A stretch of DNA of 64,000 nt from Pleionea litopenaei (GTDB taxonomy: Bacteria; Pseudomonadota; Gammaproteobacteria; Enterobacterales; Kangiellaceae): NCBI RefSeq assembly GCF_031198435.1, contig NZ_CP133548.1:930001-994000 (forward strand), in the 5' to 3' direction. Shown piece after piece: positions 1 to 11,195 of this stretch. A program made the translations under genes and the position numbers. The notes under the pieces are model-generated. The model was given only the letters and a program-made list of their open reading frames with translations, was not told where the DNA came from and did not search any database. Position 1 is the stretch's first letter; each line of letters starts with the position of its first letter.

Positions 1-474
1 CGTGATTTTCGCTGATGCGGCGAAATCTAATCCACCACCCATTTCACCTAGCTCAATATGATCTTTAACTTCAAAGTCAAACTTGCGAGGCTCACCCCAC
101 CGACGAATTTCTTTGTTGTCATTCTCGTCATTACCATCTGGAACCGCATCGTCTAATAGATTTGGGGTGGTCAGATGAATATGATGCAGCTGCTCCTGAA
201 CGTCTCGTAATTCGTGTTCTGCTGCTTCACGAGCTTTTTTAATATCGGCCACTTGATCTAAAATTGGCTGAACATCTTCGCCTTTAGCCTTTAGTTGCCC
301 AATCTGTTTAGACACCGTTTTACTCTGATTTTGTAGCTCTTCCGTTTTTACTTGAATTGACTTACGTTGAGCCTCTAGCTTTTCAATCGCTTCTTTGTCG
401 AGGGCAAAACCCCGTCGAGCTAAATTCGCCGCAACTTCATCTAGATTATTACGCAATAATTTTGGATCAATCAT
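1..474 (-). CDS. serS: Seryl-tRNA synthetase, N-terminal part (cut by window edge)
   Basis: Charges tRNA-Ser with serine in the cytoplasm. The 158 visible residues begin MIDPKLLRNNLDEVAANLARRG, the typical SerRS start, and continue as the long helical tRNA-binding arm (roughly residues 30-100), then the linker with LTTPNLLDD and the start of the core. The catalytic domain lies outside the window. It is the last gene of the minus-strand run lolA-rarA-crcB-serS, 27 bases downstream of crcB, an order conserved in many gammaproteobacteria. Confidence 0.95.
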   Translation of the reverse strand, partial: MIDPKLLRNNLDEVAANLARRGFALDKEAIEKLEAQRKSIQVKTEELQNQSKTVSKQIGQLKAKGEDVQPILDQVADIKKAREAAEHELRDVQEQLHHIHLTTPNLLDDAVPDGNDENDNKEIRRWGEPRKFDFEVKDHIELGEMGGGLDFAASAKIT

Positions 475-501
475 TGATAACCTTCATATTCTACAAAAAT
501 G

Positions 502-894
502 TTAATTTGGCGCTAGTTTACCACCAATCCACGCCCCAAAAAAAACTGCAATTAAGCTAAATGTCATATTTACAAAGACATTGAACCCAGCTTTTGCATA
601 GTTTTGTTCTTGTACCAGAGCCAAAGTGTCTACCGAAAACGACGAAAACGTCGTAAGTGCTCCTAAAAACCCGACTAAGATTGCCGCCTTAAATACGGGT
701 GATACGATTACTGCTTGCCAATAACTCATCAATACGCCGGCTAATAAACAGCCAATGACGTTGACCGTTAATGTACCAATGGGAAAATCAACATTGAGCC
801 AAAGCGGTAAATATTCCCGAATGAGAAAGCGCGCCACACCTCCAATAGCACTGCCAAATGCGACAGCGATAAGCAAAGCCCAATGCATACTCAT
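502..894 (-). CDS. crcB: Fluoride exporter CrcB/Fluc
   Basis: Small inner-membrane channel that lets fluoride leave the cell; active as a dual-topology dimer. The 130-residue protein has four hydrophobic segments and the family signatures GGVARFLIRE near the N terminus, GTLTVNVIGC in helix 2 and GFLGALTTFSSFS in helix 3. Its start codon overlaps the rarA stop by one base (TAATG), which suggests translational coupling. No fluoride riboswitch is visible, as expected for a gene inside an operon. Confidence 0.93.
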   Translation of the reverse strand: MSMHWALLIAVAFGSAIGGVARFLIREYLPLWLNVDFPIGTLTVNVIGCLLAGVLMSYWQAVIVSPVFKAAILVGFLGALTTFSSFSVDTLALVQEQNYAKAGFNVFVNMTFSLIAVFFGAWIGGKLAPN

Positions 895-2216
895 TAACGT
901 TTGCTCACTTGTTGATTAAGCTGCTTTAACCGAGCCAGCTTTTCACTTATTTGAATCTCTAAGCCTCGCTTAACAGGTTGATAAAAATCCTGCGCTTGTG
1001 TCTCATCTGGCCAATAAGACTGTCCTGGAGAGAAAGCATCAGGCTCATCGTGAGAGTAACGATACTTTTCACCATACCCAAGCTCTTTCATTAACTGACT
1101 CGGTGCATTTCTAAGATGCACAGGAACGTCTGCATCATCGTTATTTGCGACAAAACTGCGAGCATCACCATAGGCTTTATATACGGCGTTACTTTTTGCA
1201 GCAGAAGCCACGTAAACAATGGCTTGAGCAATCGCAAGTTCGCCTTCTGGTGAGCCTAAGCGCTCTTGAACCTGCCAAGCATCAAGCGCTAGAGTCAAAC
1301 TACGAGGATCGGCATTTCCAACTTCTTCTGAAGCCATTCGAACAACACGTCGAGCAATATATAATGGGTCGCACCCGCCTTCAAGCATTCGACAAAACCA
1401 ATACAAGGCAGCATCTGGATCTGAGCCACGAACCGATTTATGCAGAGCCGATATTTGTTCATAAAAAATATCCCCAGTTTTATCGAAGTGCTTTATAGAC
1501 TCACCGACCACATCCGCTACGTGTTGCTCTTGAATACAAGACCCATCAGACTCACCGACAAAGTCGCTTGCCATTTCAAGCAAATTGAGTAGCTTTCGGG
1601 AATCACCTTGTGACGCTTTAATCAATAACTGAGATGCTTCAGTATCTATCGTTAGATTTAAATTTCCAAGACCGCTCTCTTTGTCTTGAAGCGCACGATG
1701 CAAAAGAGAGCCCAACTCGTCTTCAGATAACTTTTGTAATTTGTAAACTCGACTGCGCGACAGCAGTGCATTGTTCAATTCAAAAGAAGGGTTTTCGGTT
1801 GTCGCACCAATAAAAATCACTGTCCCGTCTTCGACAAAGGGTAAAAAAGCGTCTTGCTGCGATTTATTAAAACGATGTACTTCGTCAACAAACAATAACG
1901 TTTTGCCGCCCATGACTTGTTGTTGCTTAGCCCTTTCAATGGCCGCTCGAATATCTTTAACGCCACTCATAATGGCAGAGATTGCAATGAATGTGGCTTT
2001 TGTCTCATTGGCTAGTAATCGCGCCAATGAAGTTTTTCCGACACCGGGTGGCCCCCACAAAATCATTGAATGTATAGCGTCGCTTTGAATGGATTTCCGT
2101 AAAGGCTTACCCTCTGCGAGCAAATGCGATTGTCCCACGTAATCTGTTAGTTTACGTGGGCGCATTCGTGCCGCTAGAGGCTGATAAGGTATAGACTGCT
2201 CAAATAAATCCGCCAA
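894..2216 (-). CDS. rarA: Replication-associated recombination protein A (AAA+ ATPase)
   Basis: RarA/MgsA is a clamp-loader-like AAA+ ATPase acting at stalled replication forks. The 440-residue protein shows MRPRKLTDYVGQSHLL, Walker A GPPGVGKTSLAR (about residues 55-66), Walker B LLFVDEVHRFN, sensor GATTENPSF, and the C-terminal tetramerisation region with YKYSHDEP-like sequence. Length matches the family. The start is TTG, 8 bases after the lolA stop, with AGTAGG upstream; no better in-frame start exists. Sits between lolA and crcB as in related genomes. Confidence 0.95.
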   Translation of the reverse strand: MADLFEQSIPYQPLAARMRPRKLTDYVGQSHLLAEGKPLRKSIQSDAIHSMILWGPPGVGKTSLARLLANETKATFIAISAIMSGVKDIRAAIERAKQQQVMGGKTLLFVDEVHRFNKSQQDAFLPFVEDGTVIFIGATTENPSFELNNALLSRSRVYKLQKLSEDELGSLLHRALQDKESGLGNLNLTIDTEASQLLIKASQGDSRKLLNLLEMASDFVGESDGSCIQEQHVADVVGESIKHFDKTGDIFYEQISALHKSVRGSDPDAALYWFCRMLEGGCDPLYIARRVVRMASEEVGNADPRSLTLALDAWQVQERLGSPEGELAIAQAIVYVASAAKSNAVYKAYGDARSFVANNDDADVPVHLRNAPSQLMKELGYGEKYRYSHDEPDAFSPGQSYWPDETQAQDFYQPVKRGLEIQISEKLARLKQLNQQVSKR

Positions 2217-2224
2217 AATTAAGC

Positions 2225-2878
2225 CTACTGCTCTCGAGAATCCACGACATCGACATCATCAGGAATCACAAAGTTAAATTGCTGATCACTGAGTTCTTGA
2301 TTCACTAAAACTTCTGAGAAACTAACGATCGTTTTTTGCCCTAGTGTATCTTGCAGTAGCAACTCAACTAACTGTTGCTCTTTAAATTGCACAATCATTC
2401 GTTCAAATGAATAGCCTTGTTCTTTTGGAAGCAATTCAAATGCCGCAGCTTGCTCACTTCCTGAAACGAGCTGTTTCACAGAGAAGGTTTTAGCCAATGT
2501 ATCTGAATCAGCTTCTAGTAAGAACACAGGAGTATTGCCGACGGCTTTGTTTAGCGTTTGAATATTGACTTGATCCAAATCTCGATCAAATGTCCACAAC
2601 TCTTCACCGTTCGAAACGATCAGTTGTTGATAAGGCTCAAGAGTTTCCCATGTAAATTGATAAGGCTTTTTTATCAGAAACCGTCCTTTCGAAGAATCTT
2701 TAACCGTTCCAAATTGATCAGTGATTTTCTGTTCGAATGTTGCTTGATAGGTCTTAATACCATTGGTCAGTTCAACAAACGATTGCATATCGTCAGCTGC
2801 AACTACCGCTCCCCCCATTAGGGCCAAAATGGAAACGCTTAAGTATCGAACTTTTCGTTTAAAACCCGTTACACTCAT
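2225..2878 (-). CDS. lolA: Outer-membrane lipoprotein carrier protein LolA
   Basis: Periplasmic chaperone that carries lipoproteins from LolCDE to the outer membrane. The 217-residue precursor has a signal peptide (about residues 1-28, ending GGAVVAADD) and the LolA fold signatures YQATFEQKITD, GRFLIKKPYQFTWE and GEELWTFDRDLDQVNIQ. Lies between ftsK and rarA, the conserved location. Confidence 0.95.
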   Translation of the reverse strand: MSVTGFKRKVRYLSVSILALMGGAVVAADDMQSFVELTNGIKTYQATFEQKITDQFGTVKDSSKGRFLIKKPYQFTWETLEPYQQLIVSNGEELWTFDRDLDQVNIQTLNKAVGNTPVFLLEADSDTLAKTFSVKQLVSGSEQAAAFELLPKEQGYSFERMIVQFKEQQLVELLLQDTLGQKTIVSFSEVLVNQELSDQQFNFVIPDDVDVVDSREQ

Positions 2879-2928
2879 ATATGTTTACTCTTAACTTTGT
2901 TCGCTTCGATTTATTTTCTAACTGAGAA

Positions 2929-5244
2929 TTACTTTGGCGGCGGCGGTGCCAGTACTTCTCGCATGCCGTTCGATTGCATTTCGGATACAACACCCGCGGC
3001 TTCCATTTCTTCAATCATACGAGCGGCTCGATTGTAGCCAATTTTCAATCGCCGCTGAATTCCAGATATCGAAGCACGTCGCGACTCGGTTACGATGGCG
3101 ACGGCTTGATCATAAAGCTCATCTCGCTCGGCACTGGCTTCTTCGTCACTGCCTTTCGGAATTCCCATCATTTCCGTTTCAGATACACCGCTAGTGATCG
3201 CCTCTTCAAAATCAGGTTCACCGCGTTTTTGCCAATCAGCAACCACCCGATGAACTTCATCATCATCAACAAACGCACCGTGAACACGCTCCGGTATATT
3301 TTTACCGGCAGGTAAATACAACATATCTCCCTGCCCTAATAAATGCTCTGCTCCCATTTGATCTAAAATGGTGCGCGAGTCAATTCTTGACGATACTTGA
3401 AAGGCGATTCGCGAAGGCACGTTGGCTTTGATTAATCCAGTGATAACATCAACAGAGGGCCGCTGTGTCGCAAGTATCAAGTGAATGCCTGCTGCTCGAG
3501 CTTTTTGCGCGATACGAGCAATTAACTCTTCAACTTTTTTACCAACAATCATCATCATATCGGCGAGCTCATCAATGACGATGACAATTTGCGGTAACGT
3601 GGTGAGCTCAGGCGGATGATCACTCATATCGTCTGTGTTAGTCCACAAAGGATCAGTTAGTGGTTGTCCTGCCTTGATAGCATCTTTAATTTTTCGATTA
3701 AAGCCCGCTAAATTTCTTACGCCCATTGCGGCCATTAATCGGTAACGCCGTTCCATTTCGGCTACGCTCCAGCGCAACGCATTGGCAGACTCCTTAACAT
3801 CGGTAACAACCGGAGCAAGTAAGTGCGGAATACCATCATAAACGGACAGTTCAAGCATTTTAGGATCGATCATGATAAAACGTACATCTTCGGGAGTGGA
3901 CTTGTACAAAATACTGACCAACATTGCATTCAAGCCAACAGATTTTCCCGAGCCCGTTGTCCCAGCTACCAGTAAGTGAGGCATTTTGGCTAAATCAATT
4001 ACCACTGGGTTGCCAGAAATATCTTTACCTAGTGCCATACTCAGGTTTGATCGAGAGTTATCAAATTCTTTTGACCCCACTACTTCTTTCAGTCGCACCA
4101 TCTCTCGGTGTTCATTAGGAAGTTCAATTCCGATATAGGGTTTACCCGGGATCACTTCAACAACCCGAACGCTTACTGACGCTAACGCTCGCGCCAAATC
4201 TTTGGCCAGTGCAGTGATCTTGCTTACCTTAACTCCAGGCGCTAGGTCGAGTTCGTAGCGAGTAATGACCGGCCCTGGATTGACGGCGACTACCTGAGCT
4301 TGTACGCCAAAGTCGGCTAGTTTTAATTCGACTAGCCGTGACATGGCTTCGAGCGACTCTTCTGAAATTTGATGCTTGGCAGGTTGCGGCTCATCCAATA
4401 AATTCATGTTTGGAAGTTCGCCCTCGACAGGTTCATCGAAAAGCTTTTGCTGCTTTTCTTTCACTGCACGCGTACTCGGCTCTATTTTACTGACAACGGG
4501 CTCTATTCGGATCGGCTGGCGCGTTTCTCGCTTAACTTGCGCCTCAGCAATTGCTTTCTGACGCGTTTCTTTTTTGATTTTGACTTCTTTTTCTTCCGTC
4601 TTCTGTTCTCGCCGCTCGGCCAGCTTGAGTTGAACCCACTCAATTCCACCAATAACTTTAGCGCCAATAACATCCATTAACCGAAACCAAGATAAACCAG
4701 TGAACAAAGTAAAACCGGTTAAAAACAAAGCCAAAAGAACCAGTGTTGTACCTAGCGCATTAAAGGCTGCAAATAGAAAATCGCCAAACATTTGTCCAAA
4801 AACTCCACCGGAGGTATAGCTTGGCTGGATAATAGGATCTTCAAAGTTTAATGCGGCAATGGCCGTGCCTGCCAACAAGGTTAAAATGAAACCGGCACCG
4901 CGTAGGGCCCAATAGTGCCAATCGTGACGCTCAATAAGTTTACGTTCGCGAAAAACCAAATACGCTAAATAGCTCACCATAAAAGGAAAAACATAAGCAA
5001 GGTAACCAAATAATTGGAGAAATACATCGGCTAGCCACGCCCCTGCTCGCCCGGCCGAGTTATGAATGACATCGCCACTTCCGGTGTAGCTCCAGCCAGG
5101 ATCCTGCGGATGATAGGTTATTAGCGCAAGCAGTAAGAATACAGCTAGAGTGCCCATACAGATGACCGCACCTTCTCGTAGTCTCGCGGATAGAGGCGAA
5201 ACTAGCTGGGCATTGTTGTCTTTGTTCTTTTGCTCAGTCGTCAA
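2929..5244 (-). CDS. ftsK: DNA translocase FtsK
   Basis: Divisome-anchored DNA pump that clears the terminus region and activates XerCD at dif. Hydrophobic segments occupy about residues 30-190, followed by a short basic, charged linker (about 215-300), the alpha domain, the motor with Walker [15 protein letters not shown] and Walker [14 protein letters not shown], and a C-terminal winged-helix gamma domain ([24 protein letters not shown]) that reads KOPS. At 771 residues the linker is much shorter than in E. coli FtsK, as in many relatives. Start is TTG with GGAA upstream. Confidence 0.96.
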   Translation of the reverse strand: MTTEQKNKDNNAQLVSPLSARLREGAVICMGTLAVFLLLALITYHPQDPGWSYTGSGDVIHNSAGRAGAWLADVFLQLFGYLAYVFPFMVSYLAYLVFRERKLIERHDWHYWALRGAGFILTLLAGTAIAALNFEDPIIQPSYTSGGVFGQMFGDFLFAAFNALGTTLVLLALFLTGFTLFTGLSWFRLMDVIGAKVIGGIEWVQLKLAERREQKTEEKEVKIKKETRQKAIAEAQVKRETRQPIRIEPVVSKIEPSTRAVKEKQQKLFDEPVEGELPNMNLLDEPQPAKHQISEESLEAMSRLVELKLADFGVQAQVVAVNPGPVITRYELDLAPGVKVSKITALAKDLARALASVSVRVVEVIPGKPYIGIELPNEHREMVRLKEVVGSKEFDNSRSNLSMALGKDISGNPVVIDLAKMPHLLVAGTTGSGKSVGLNAMLVSILYKSTPEDVRFIMIDPKMLELSVYDGIPHLLAPVVTDVKESANALRWSVAEMERRYRLMAAMGVRNLAGFNRKIKDAIKAGQPLTDPLWTNTDDMSDHPPELTTLPQIVIVIDELADMMMIVGKKVEELIARIAQKARAAGIHLILATQRPSVDVITGLIKANVPSRIAFQVSSRIDSRTILDQMGAEHLLGQGDMLYLPAGKNIPERVHGAFVDDDEVHRVVADWQKRGEPDFEEAITSGVSETEMMGIPKGSDEEASAERDELYDQAVAIVTESRRASISGIQRRLKIGYNRAARMIEEMEAAGVVSEMQSNGMREVLAPPPPK

Positions 5245-5448
5245 GTGATCGTTCCGTTGTTAATTTATTATTCATTCTTAATTGTTTTCAAACATTCAGC
5301 GTTGCATAAAATCACAGCAAAATACTGATAAACTAAGGTAATTCCGAAACCACTGGACGCCCGTCTTGGCGCTTTTCCATCTTATACCAGTTTACCAAGC
5401 AATATTTTGCTAGCCGCAATAATACCATGCAATCACGGCTATTTAACG

Positions 5449-5925
5449 TTAGGCAATATGAATTTCAGAAGATTCCTTAACTTCTTCCATTACCACATAG
5501 GTTCGCGACTCAGAAACGCCCGGTAAGGTCAACAAAGTCTCGCCAAGTAACGTTCGATAGGCAACCATATCAACAACTCTTGCCTTGACCAAATAGTCGA
5601 AATCACCGCTCACTAAATGGCACTCCAGCACTTCATGCAAGTCTTTAACCGCATTTTTGAACTCGACGAATACATCTGGAGACGTTTTCTCCAAAGTTAT
5701 TTCAACGAACACTAATAAGCCATAATTTAGCTTGTGCGGGTTAACTTGCGCTGAATAACCCGTTATAAATCCTTCGGCTTCAAGTCGCCGGACTCGCTCT
5801 AAGCAAGGCGTTGCACTGAGTCCGACACGTTTAGCGAGTTCGACATTCGCCATTCGTCCATCACGCTGCAGCTCGCGCATAATCGACTTATCTATTCTAT
5901 CGAGTATTCGTCCATCATTGGCCAT
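5449..5925 (-). CDS. lrp: Leucine-responsive regulatory protein (Lrp/AsnC family)
   Basis: Global feast/famine DNA-binding regulator responding to amino acids. 158 residues starting MANDGRILDRIDKSIM; helix-turn-helix NVELAKRVGLSATPCLERVRR, then the RAM/AsnC effector domain (GLLVFVEITLEK, ECHLVSGDFDYLVKARV). An in-frame extension upstream to 6036 exists but is unlike the family, and AGAAGATAAGAG lies before the chosen ATG. Placed next to ftsK as in E. coli, but divergent from ald rather than trxB, so it may directly control alanine catabolism. Confidence 0.93.
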   Translation of the reverse strand: MANDGRILDRIDKSIMRELQRDGRMANVELAKRVGLSATPCLERVRRLEAEGFITGYSAQVNPHKLNYGLLVFVEITLEKTSPDVFVEFKNAVKDLHEVLECHLVSGDFDYLVKARVVDMVAYRTLLGETLLTLPGVSESRTYVVMEEVKESSEIHIA

Positions 5926-6071
5926 AATACCAGTACTCTTATCTTCTTTTCTGCCTTTTTGCAGTATATCACATCGCTTTTCACGAAAATACAGTGAACT
6001 ATTTTGTTTAATTAATACTATACTTTGCGCCCTCAAAGCACATTACAAGACCGATCAATTGGAGAGTTGAT
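5926..6071. promoter_or_regulatory. Divergent lrp/ald regulatory region
   Basis: A 146-bp AT-rich gap separates the two divergent starts. A TATACT -10-like hexamer lies on the plus strand at about 6029-6034 with no good -35 at 17 bp, as expected for a promoter needing an activator. A GGAGAG ribosome-binding site precedes ald at 6061. Lrp binding here is inferred from the arrangement; Lrp-type activation of ald is known in other bacteria. Confidence 0.4.
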
Positions 6072-7190
6072 ATGTTAATTGGAGTACCAAAAGAAATAAA
6101 AAACCATGAGTACCGCGTTGGTATGGTTCCAGCCAGTGTTCGCGAGTTAATCGCTCATGGTCACCAAGTCATTGTTGAGCACAATGCTGGTATTGGCATT
6201 GGTTTTACGGATGATGATTACACCAGTGTGGGTGCTTCAATTCGCCAAACGCCAGAAGAAATTTTTGCTGAAGCAGAAATGATTGTAAAAGTAAAAGAGC
6301 CTTTGGCCGAAGAACGAAAGCACATTAGAGATGGTCAAATTTTATTCACTTATTTGCATTTAGCACCTGACGTTCCGCAAACCCAAGATTTACTGAACAG
6401 TGGTGCCGTGTGTATCGCTTACGAAACGGTTACTTCTGCTGCAGGAGGCCTTCCTCTTCTTGCACCTATGTCAGAAGTCGCTGGCCGCATGTCAATTCAA
6501 GCGGGAGCCCAATGCTTAGAAAAATCACGAGCGGGCCGTGGAATGCTGCTAGGCGGTGTACCCGGTGTTTCTCCTGCGAAAGTTGCCATCATTGGTGGCG
6601 GTGTCGTTGGTAGCAATGCCGCACAAATCGCTGTCGGCATGGGCGCACAAGTCGTATTGCTTGACCGCAACATTGATGTACTACGACGTATAAACGTTCA
6701 GTTCGGCGCGGCCGTTGAAACGGTTTTTTCTAGTAAAGATGCATTAGAGCGACACGTGCTCGAATCGGATTTAGTCATCGGTGGCGTACTCATTCCTGGT
6801 GCTGCAGCTCCTAAATTGGTTACTAAAGAAATGGTTCATCAAATGAAACCTGGTGCAGCGGTGGTGGATGTTGCGATTGATCAGGGTGGCTGTTTTGAGA
6901 CCTCGAAAGCGACGACCCACGCAGAACCGACCTATATTGTTGACGATGTCGTTCACTACTGTGTTGCTAACATGCCAGGTGCCGTTCCACACACGTCGAC
7001 TTTTGCGCTTAACAATGCAACGCTACCTTACATCATTGCATTAGCGAATAAGGGTTATAAGAAAGCGCTTGCCGATGACGTTCATTTACTTAACGGATTA
7101 AACGTCTATCGCGGACAAGTCACCCATAGAAGTGTGGCTGAGAGCCAAAACTTAACCTATGTTGATCCGAAAGTTGCATTAGGTCTTTAA
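6072..7190 (+). CDS. ald: Alanine dehydrogenase
   Basis: NAD-dependent reversible deamination of L-alanine to pyruvate and ammonia. The 372-residue protein shows the family N terminus MLIGVPKEIKNHEYRVGMVP, the substrate-binding Lys in MIVKVKEPL, the His of FTYLHLAPD, and the NAD-binding Rossmann motif VAIIGGGVVGSNAAQIA near residue 170. Full length. A hairpin terminator follows, so it is likely a single-gene transcript divergent from lrp. Confidence 0.95.
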   Translation: MLIGVPKEIKNHEYRVGMVPASVRELIAHGHQVIVEHNAGIGIGFTDDDYTSVGASIRQTPEEIFAEAEMIVKVKEPLAEERKHIRDGQILFTYLHLAPDVPQTQDLLNSGAVCIAYETVTSAAGGLPLLAPMSEVAGRMSIQAGAQCLEKSRAGRGMLLGGVPGVSPAKVAIIGGGVVGSNAAQIAVGMGAQVVLLDRNIDVLRRINVQFGAAVETVFSSKDALERHVLESDLVIGGVLIPGAAAPKLVTKEMVHQMKPGAAVVDVAIDQGGCFETSKATTHAEPTYIVDDVVHYCVANMPGAVPHTSTFALNNATLPYIIALANKGYKKALADDVHLLNGLNVYRGQVTHRSVAESQNLTYVDPKVALGL

Positions 7191-7238
7191 TCTTTCTAAT
7201 CGGACTCATCATTCGTCCTAACGAGTGACTAAGGTTTA

Positions 7239-7266
7239 AAAAGGCTGCCCATTGGCGGCCTTTTTC
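7239..7266 (+). terminator. Rho-independent terminator after ald
   Basis: AAGGCTGCC, loop CATT, GGCGGCCTT (one G-T pair), followed by TTTTTC, 50 bases after the ald stop. Confidence 0.85.
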
Positions 7267-7364
7267 ATGTCTTTTATTTTTGCTTCGTTGAAAACGAAGA
7301 CTAAAATCGATTTATTGCATTGTCCCAGAAGTCGAACTTCTTTAAACTTACTCTACTTTACTAA

Positions 7365-8342
<978 letters not shown>

Positions 8343-8371
8343 GTCGCGTATTTGTCATGTGCAACCTAAGT

Positions 8372-8399
8372 AAAGAAGGCGCCTTTAGGCGCTTTCTTT
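8372..8399. terminator. Bidirectional terminator between trxB and the PilZ gene
   Basis: AAAGAAGGCGCC, loop TTTA, GGCGCTTTCTTT with one G-T pair. A-rich on one side and T-rich on the other, it can serve both converging genes. It overlaps the stop codon of the minus-strand PilZ gene. Confidence 0.8.
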
Positions 8400-9069
8400 A
8401 CAATAAGTGAAGTGATCGTAAAATCTCTTGATAGACAAAAGCCTTCATCAACAACCGATCATCATCATCAGAAAAAGAAAAATAGAAGCCATACCAATTC
8501 CTGACCGCTTGCTCTCCTCCACTTTCGACTTCCGTTTTTCCTTTGTTGCGAATCCGGCAATCGAGGGTCACCAACTTTTCAACTTCATCCAGTAACAATG
8601 TCGTCGTTAAACTCAACTGATCACCAATAAGAGCAATGTTTCTGTCGCATTCTAAGCGACCTCCCAGAACACTTAAATTACTAATGGTTACACTGATAGG
8701 TTGACTCTGGTGCGTTTCATTTATAATGGTTGCCGAAAGCTCTGTATTGACTCGTACAGCATTGCGAACCTCAATCGCTTCGACTTGTTTTGGCATTTCC
8801 AAATGAATATAGGCATCTGGCTGAGTATGCATTTTAAGGACTTTTGCAGTAAAACCACTGGCAACATTATTGACGACGAAACGAAGCGTAACGAGCTGAT
8901 CTTGTTTTAGAAAAATCGCTCGACCTTGAGCATCTTTTGGTGCCGAAATAATAATGCTTGTCTCCGGCAGAAACCCGAGTAATTTAATTGGATGGCGAAC
9001 CTCTGAGTCTGCAGAAATCTGCAGTTGCATTACATCACCCATTTTTAACCCTAAATCAGAAAAACGCAT
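8398..9069 (-). CDS. PilZ-domain c-di-GMP receptor, YcgR-like
   Basis: Probable cytoplasmic c-di-GMP effector. 223 residues in two domains: an N-terminal beta-rich YcgR-N-like domain (about 10-95) and a C-terminal PilZ domain with the binding residues visible as R102-N-A-V-R106 and N131-LSVLGG. YcgR proteins slow the flagellar motor, but no flagellar gene is nearby, so the target is unknown. The ATG has GAAGAAGAG upstream. It interrupts the otherwise conserved trxB-aat order. Confidence 0.82.
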   Translation of the reverse strand: MRFSDLGLKMGDVMQLQISADSEVRHPIKLLGFLPETSIIISAPKDAQGRAIFLKQDQLVTLRFVVNNVASGFTAKVLKMHTQPDAYIHLEMPKQVEAIEVRNAVRVNTELSATIINETHQSQPISVTISNLSVLGGRLECDRNIALIGDQLSLTTTLLLDEVEKLVTLDCRIRNKGKTEVESGGEQAVRNWYGFYFSFSDDDDRLLMKAFVYQEILRSLHLL

Positions 9070-9129
9070 AATCTCTTCTTCGTTATACTGTTAAACTTAA
9101 TTGTAGTCGTATTTTACTCATCCAACACT

Positions 9130-9846
9130 ATGACCATTGAATTAGCATTGATTGAACAGCCAGATGACTTTCCTAATCCAAATGAGGCTCTTGATGACCC
9201 CAATGGATTGTTAGGATTTGGTGCCCTGCTGACCCAACCGTTGCTCAAGCGAGCCTATTATGAAGGCATATTTCCCTGGTATAACGCTGGCGAACCTGTC
9301 TTTTGGTGGAGCCCAGACCCTCGAGCCGCTTTTGATCCCTATAACACCCTCCCTAGTCGTAATTTGCGAAAACGTCTGCGTCGAAGAGACTTTAAAGTTT
9401 GCATAAATCGCTCATTTAGTCAGGTAATTTCCGCTTGCGCGTCACAACAACCCAACCGTCCTGACACTTGGATCACTGACGAAATGCAACACGCATATGT
9501 AAGACTGCACCAATCTGGTCTTGCGCACTCATTTGAAGTATACAATGAAGACCAGCTTGTTGGAGGCTTGTACGGAGTCTCAATTGGCCAAATGTTTTTC
9601 GGCGAATCTATGTTTCACCGAATGACCGATGCATCAAAAATAGCCTTGTTTTATTTGATTAAATTTGCAGCGTTTCACCAGTTTGCAATGATTGATTGTC
9701 AAATGCCGAATGCTCATCTTTTAAGCTTAGGGGCTAAAGAAGTTTCAAGAAACGAATTTCTGCGCTATCTTTATCAATATCGAGATTCAGAAATGCCTTC
9801 GCAACTTTGGAATATGCGAGACATTACTGAAGATTTTGAATTTTAA
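9130..9846 (+). CDS. aat: Leucyl/phenylalanyl-tRNA--protein transferase
   Basis: Adds Leu or Phe from aminoacyl-tRNA to proteins with N-terminal Arg or Lys, creating N-degrons read by ClpS. 238 residues with the family signatures GLLGFGALLTQPLLKRAYYEGIFPW, PVFWWSPDPRA and GGLYGVSIGQMFFGESMFH, followed by DCQMPNAHL. Pairs with bpt downstream and the clpA-clpS genes nearby. Confidence 0.95.
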   Translation: MTIELALIEQPDDFPNPNEALDDPNGLLGFGALLTQPLLKRAYYEGIFPWYNAGEPVFWWSPDPRAAFDPYNTLPSRNLRKRLRRRDFKVCINRSFSQVISACASQQPNRPDTWITDEMQHAYVRLHQSGLAHSFEVYNEDQLVGGLYGVSIGQMFFGESMFHRMTDASKIALFYLIKFAAFHQFAMIDCQMPNAHLLSLGAKEVSRNEFLRYLYQYRDSEMPSQLWNMRDITEDFEF

Positions 9847-9993
9847 GTCACCGACTTTATTCAACGGTGTACTGAGAGAGTAAAGCTTTCGGGTTAAAAA
9901 GTTTCGATTTTGAGATACAACAATCAAAGCTTTTAACGAATAAAAAGCTCGATAAAACAATCATAGTTTTTGCTTTAAATACTTGTTACTAAA

Positions 9994-10728
9994 GTGGGCA
10001 GCGACGTGCAACCAGATCCTAATGACGAGTTATTAAAACTAACTTTTTATGCGACTCCTTCACACAGTTGTTCCTACCTTTCAGAACAACAAGCGACGAC
10101 GGTTTTTCTTGATCCTGAAAAACACATCAGCAAAAAACTATACACCAGACTTAGCGAAACCGGATTTCGACGCAGTGGAAGCCATATTTATCGACCGCAT
10201 TGCGAAACGTGCCAAGCATGCGTTCCGGTTCGAATTCCGGTTAACCAATTTAAAGCCAACCGCAGTCAGCGCAGGTGCTTAAAAAAAGGCAGTATGTTCC
10301 GCTCAGAACTCTCTGAAGCTCGTTATCATGATGAGCATTATCATCTTTATGAGCGCTATCTTAGAGAACGCCATGCCGATGGAGATATGTACCCTCCTTC
10401 TCATCAACAATATCAAGACTTTCTATTCAGCGAGTGGTCAAATACCGAGTTCCTCAATATTTACGACCAAAATAAATTGATCGCTTGCTCAGTAATTGAC
10501 CGACTCGATAATGCATTTTCGGCGGTTTATACCTATTTTGACCCGAAATATGAACATTACAGCTTGGGTAAGCTCGCTATTTTAAGATTGGTTGAGGCTG
10601 CAAAAGACGCTCAATTAGACTTCTTATATCTGGGTTACTTAGTAAAAGATTGTCGTAAAATGAAATATAAATCTGAATACCGCCCTCTCGATTGTCTGGT
10701 GGGTAACCGCTGGGTACGACTAACTTAA
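9994..10728 (+). CDS. bpt: Aspartate/glutamate leucyltransferase
   Basis: Transfers Leu to proteins bearing N-terminal Asp or Glu, the second entry route to the ClpS/ClpAP N-degron pathway. Signatures: FYATPSHSCSYL, GFRRSGSHIYRPHCETCQACVPVRIP (conserved Cys cluster, about residues 58-80) and the acetyltransferase-like C-terminal half with YTYFDPKYEHYSLGKLAIL. The start is GTG at 9994; another GTG four codons later (10006) is possible and neither has a strong ribosome-binding site. Confidence 0.93.
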   Translation: MGSDVQPDPNDELLKLTFYATPSHSCSYLSEQQATTVFLDPEKHISKKLYTRLSETGFRRSGSHIYRPHCETCQACVPVRIPVNQFKANRSQRRCLKKGSMFRSELSEARYHDEHYHLYERYLRERHADGDMYPPSHQQYQDFLFSEWSNTEFLNIYDQNKLIACSVIDRLDNAFSAVYTYFDPKYEHYSLGKLAILRLVEAAKDAQLDFLYLGYLVKDCRKMKYKSEYRPLDCLVGNRWVRLT

Positions 10729-10803
10729 CAAAAATCACCTATGATTAAGGTGTTTCTGCCAACAATTTGCGATTATTTTAACCAATCGAGTAAATATTTT
10801 TGA

Positions 10804-11091
<288 letters not shown>

Positions 11092-11113
11092 ACTTATCAT
11101 TCCATCGAATACT

Positions 11114-11140
11114 AAAAAGCCCGGTTCAACCGGGCTTTTT
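11114..11140. terminator. Bidirectional terminator between infA and clpA
   Basis: Perfect 11-bp stem AAAAAGCCCGG / CCGGGCTTTTT with loop TTCAA, flanked by A and T runs, between convergent genes. Confidence 0.92.
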
Positions 11141-11195
11141 CTATTACTCCAAATTTACAAACCGTCGATGTCTGCTCTCGTTTCGTTAAAAACGC

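Noticed and set aside
11092-11195. tRNA-Ser (serW) expected between infA and clpA as in E. coli
   Set aside because: The gap is about 100 bases and holds only the terminator; no cloverleaf can be formed.
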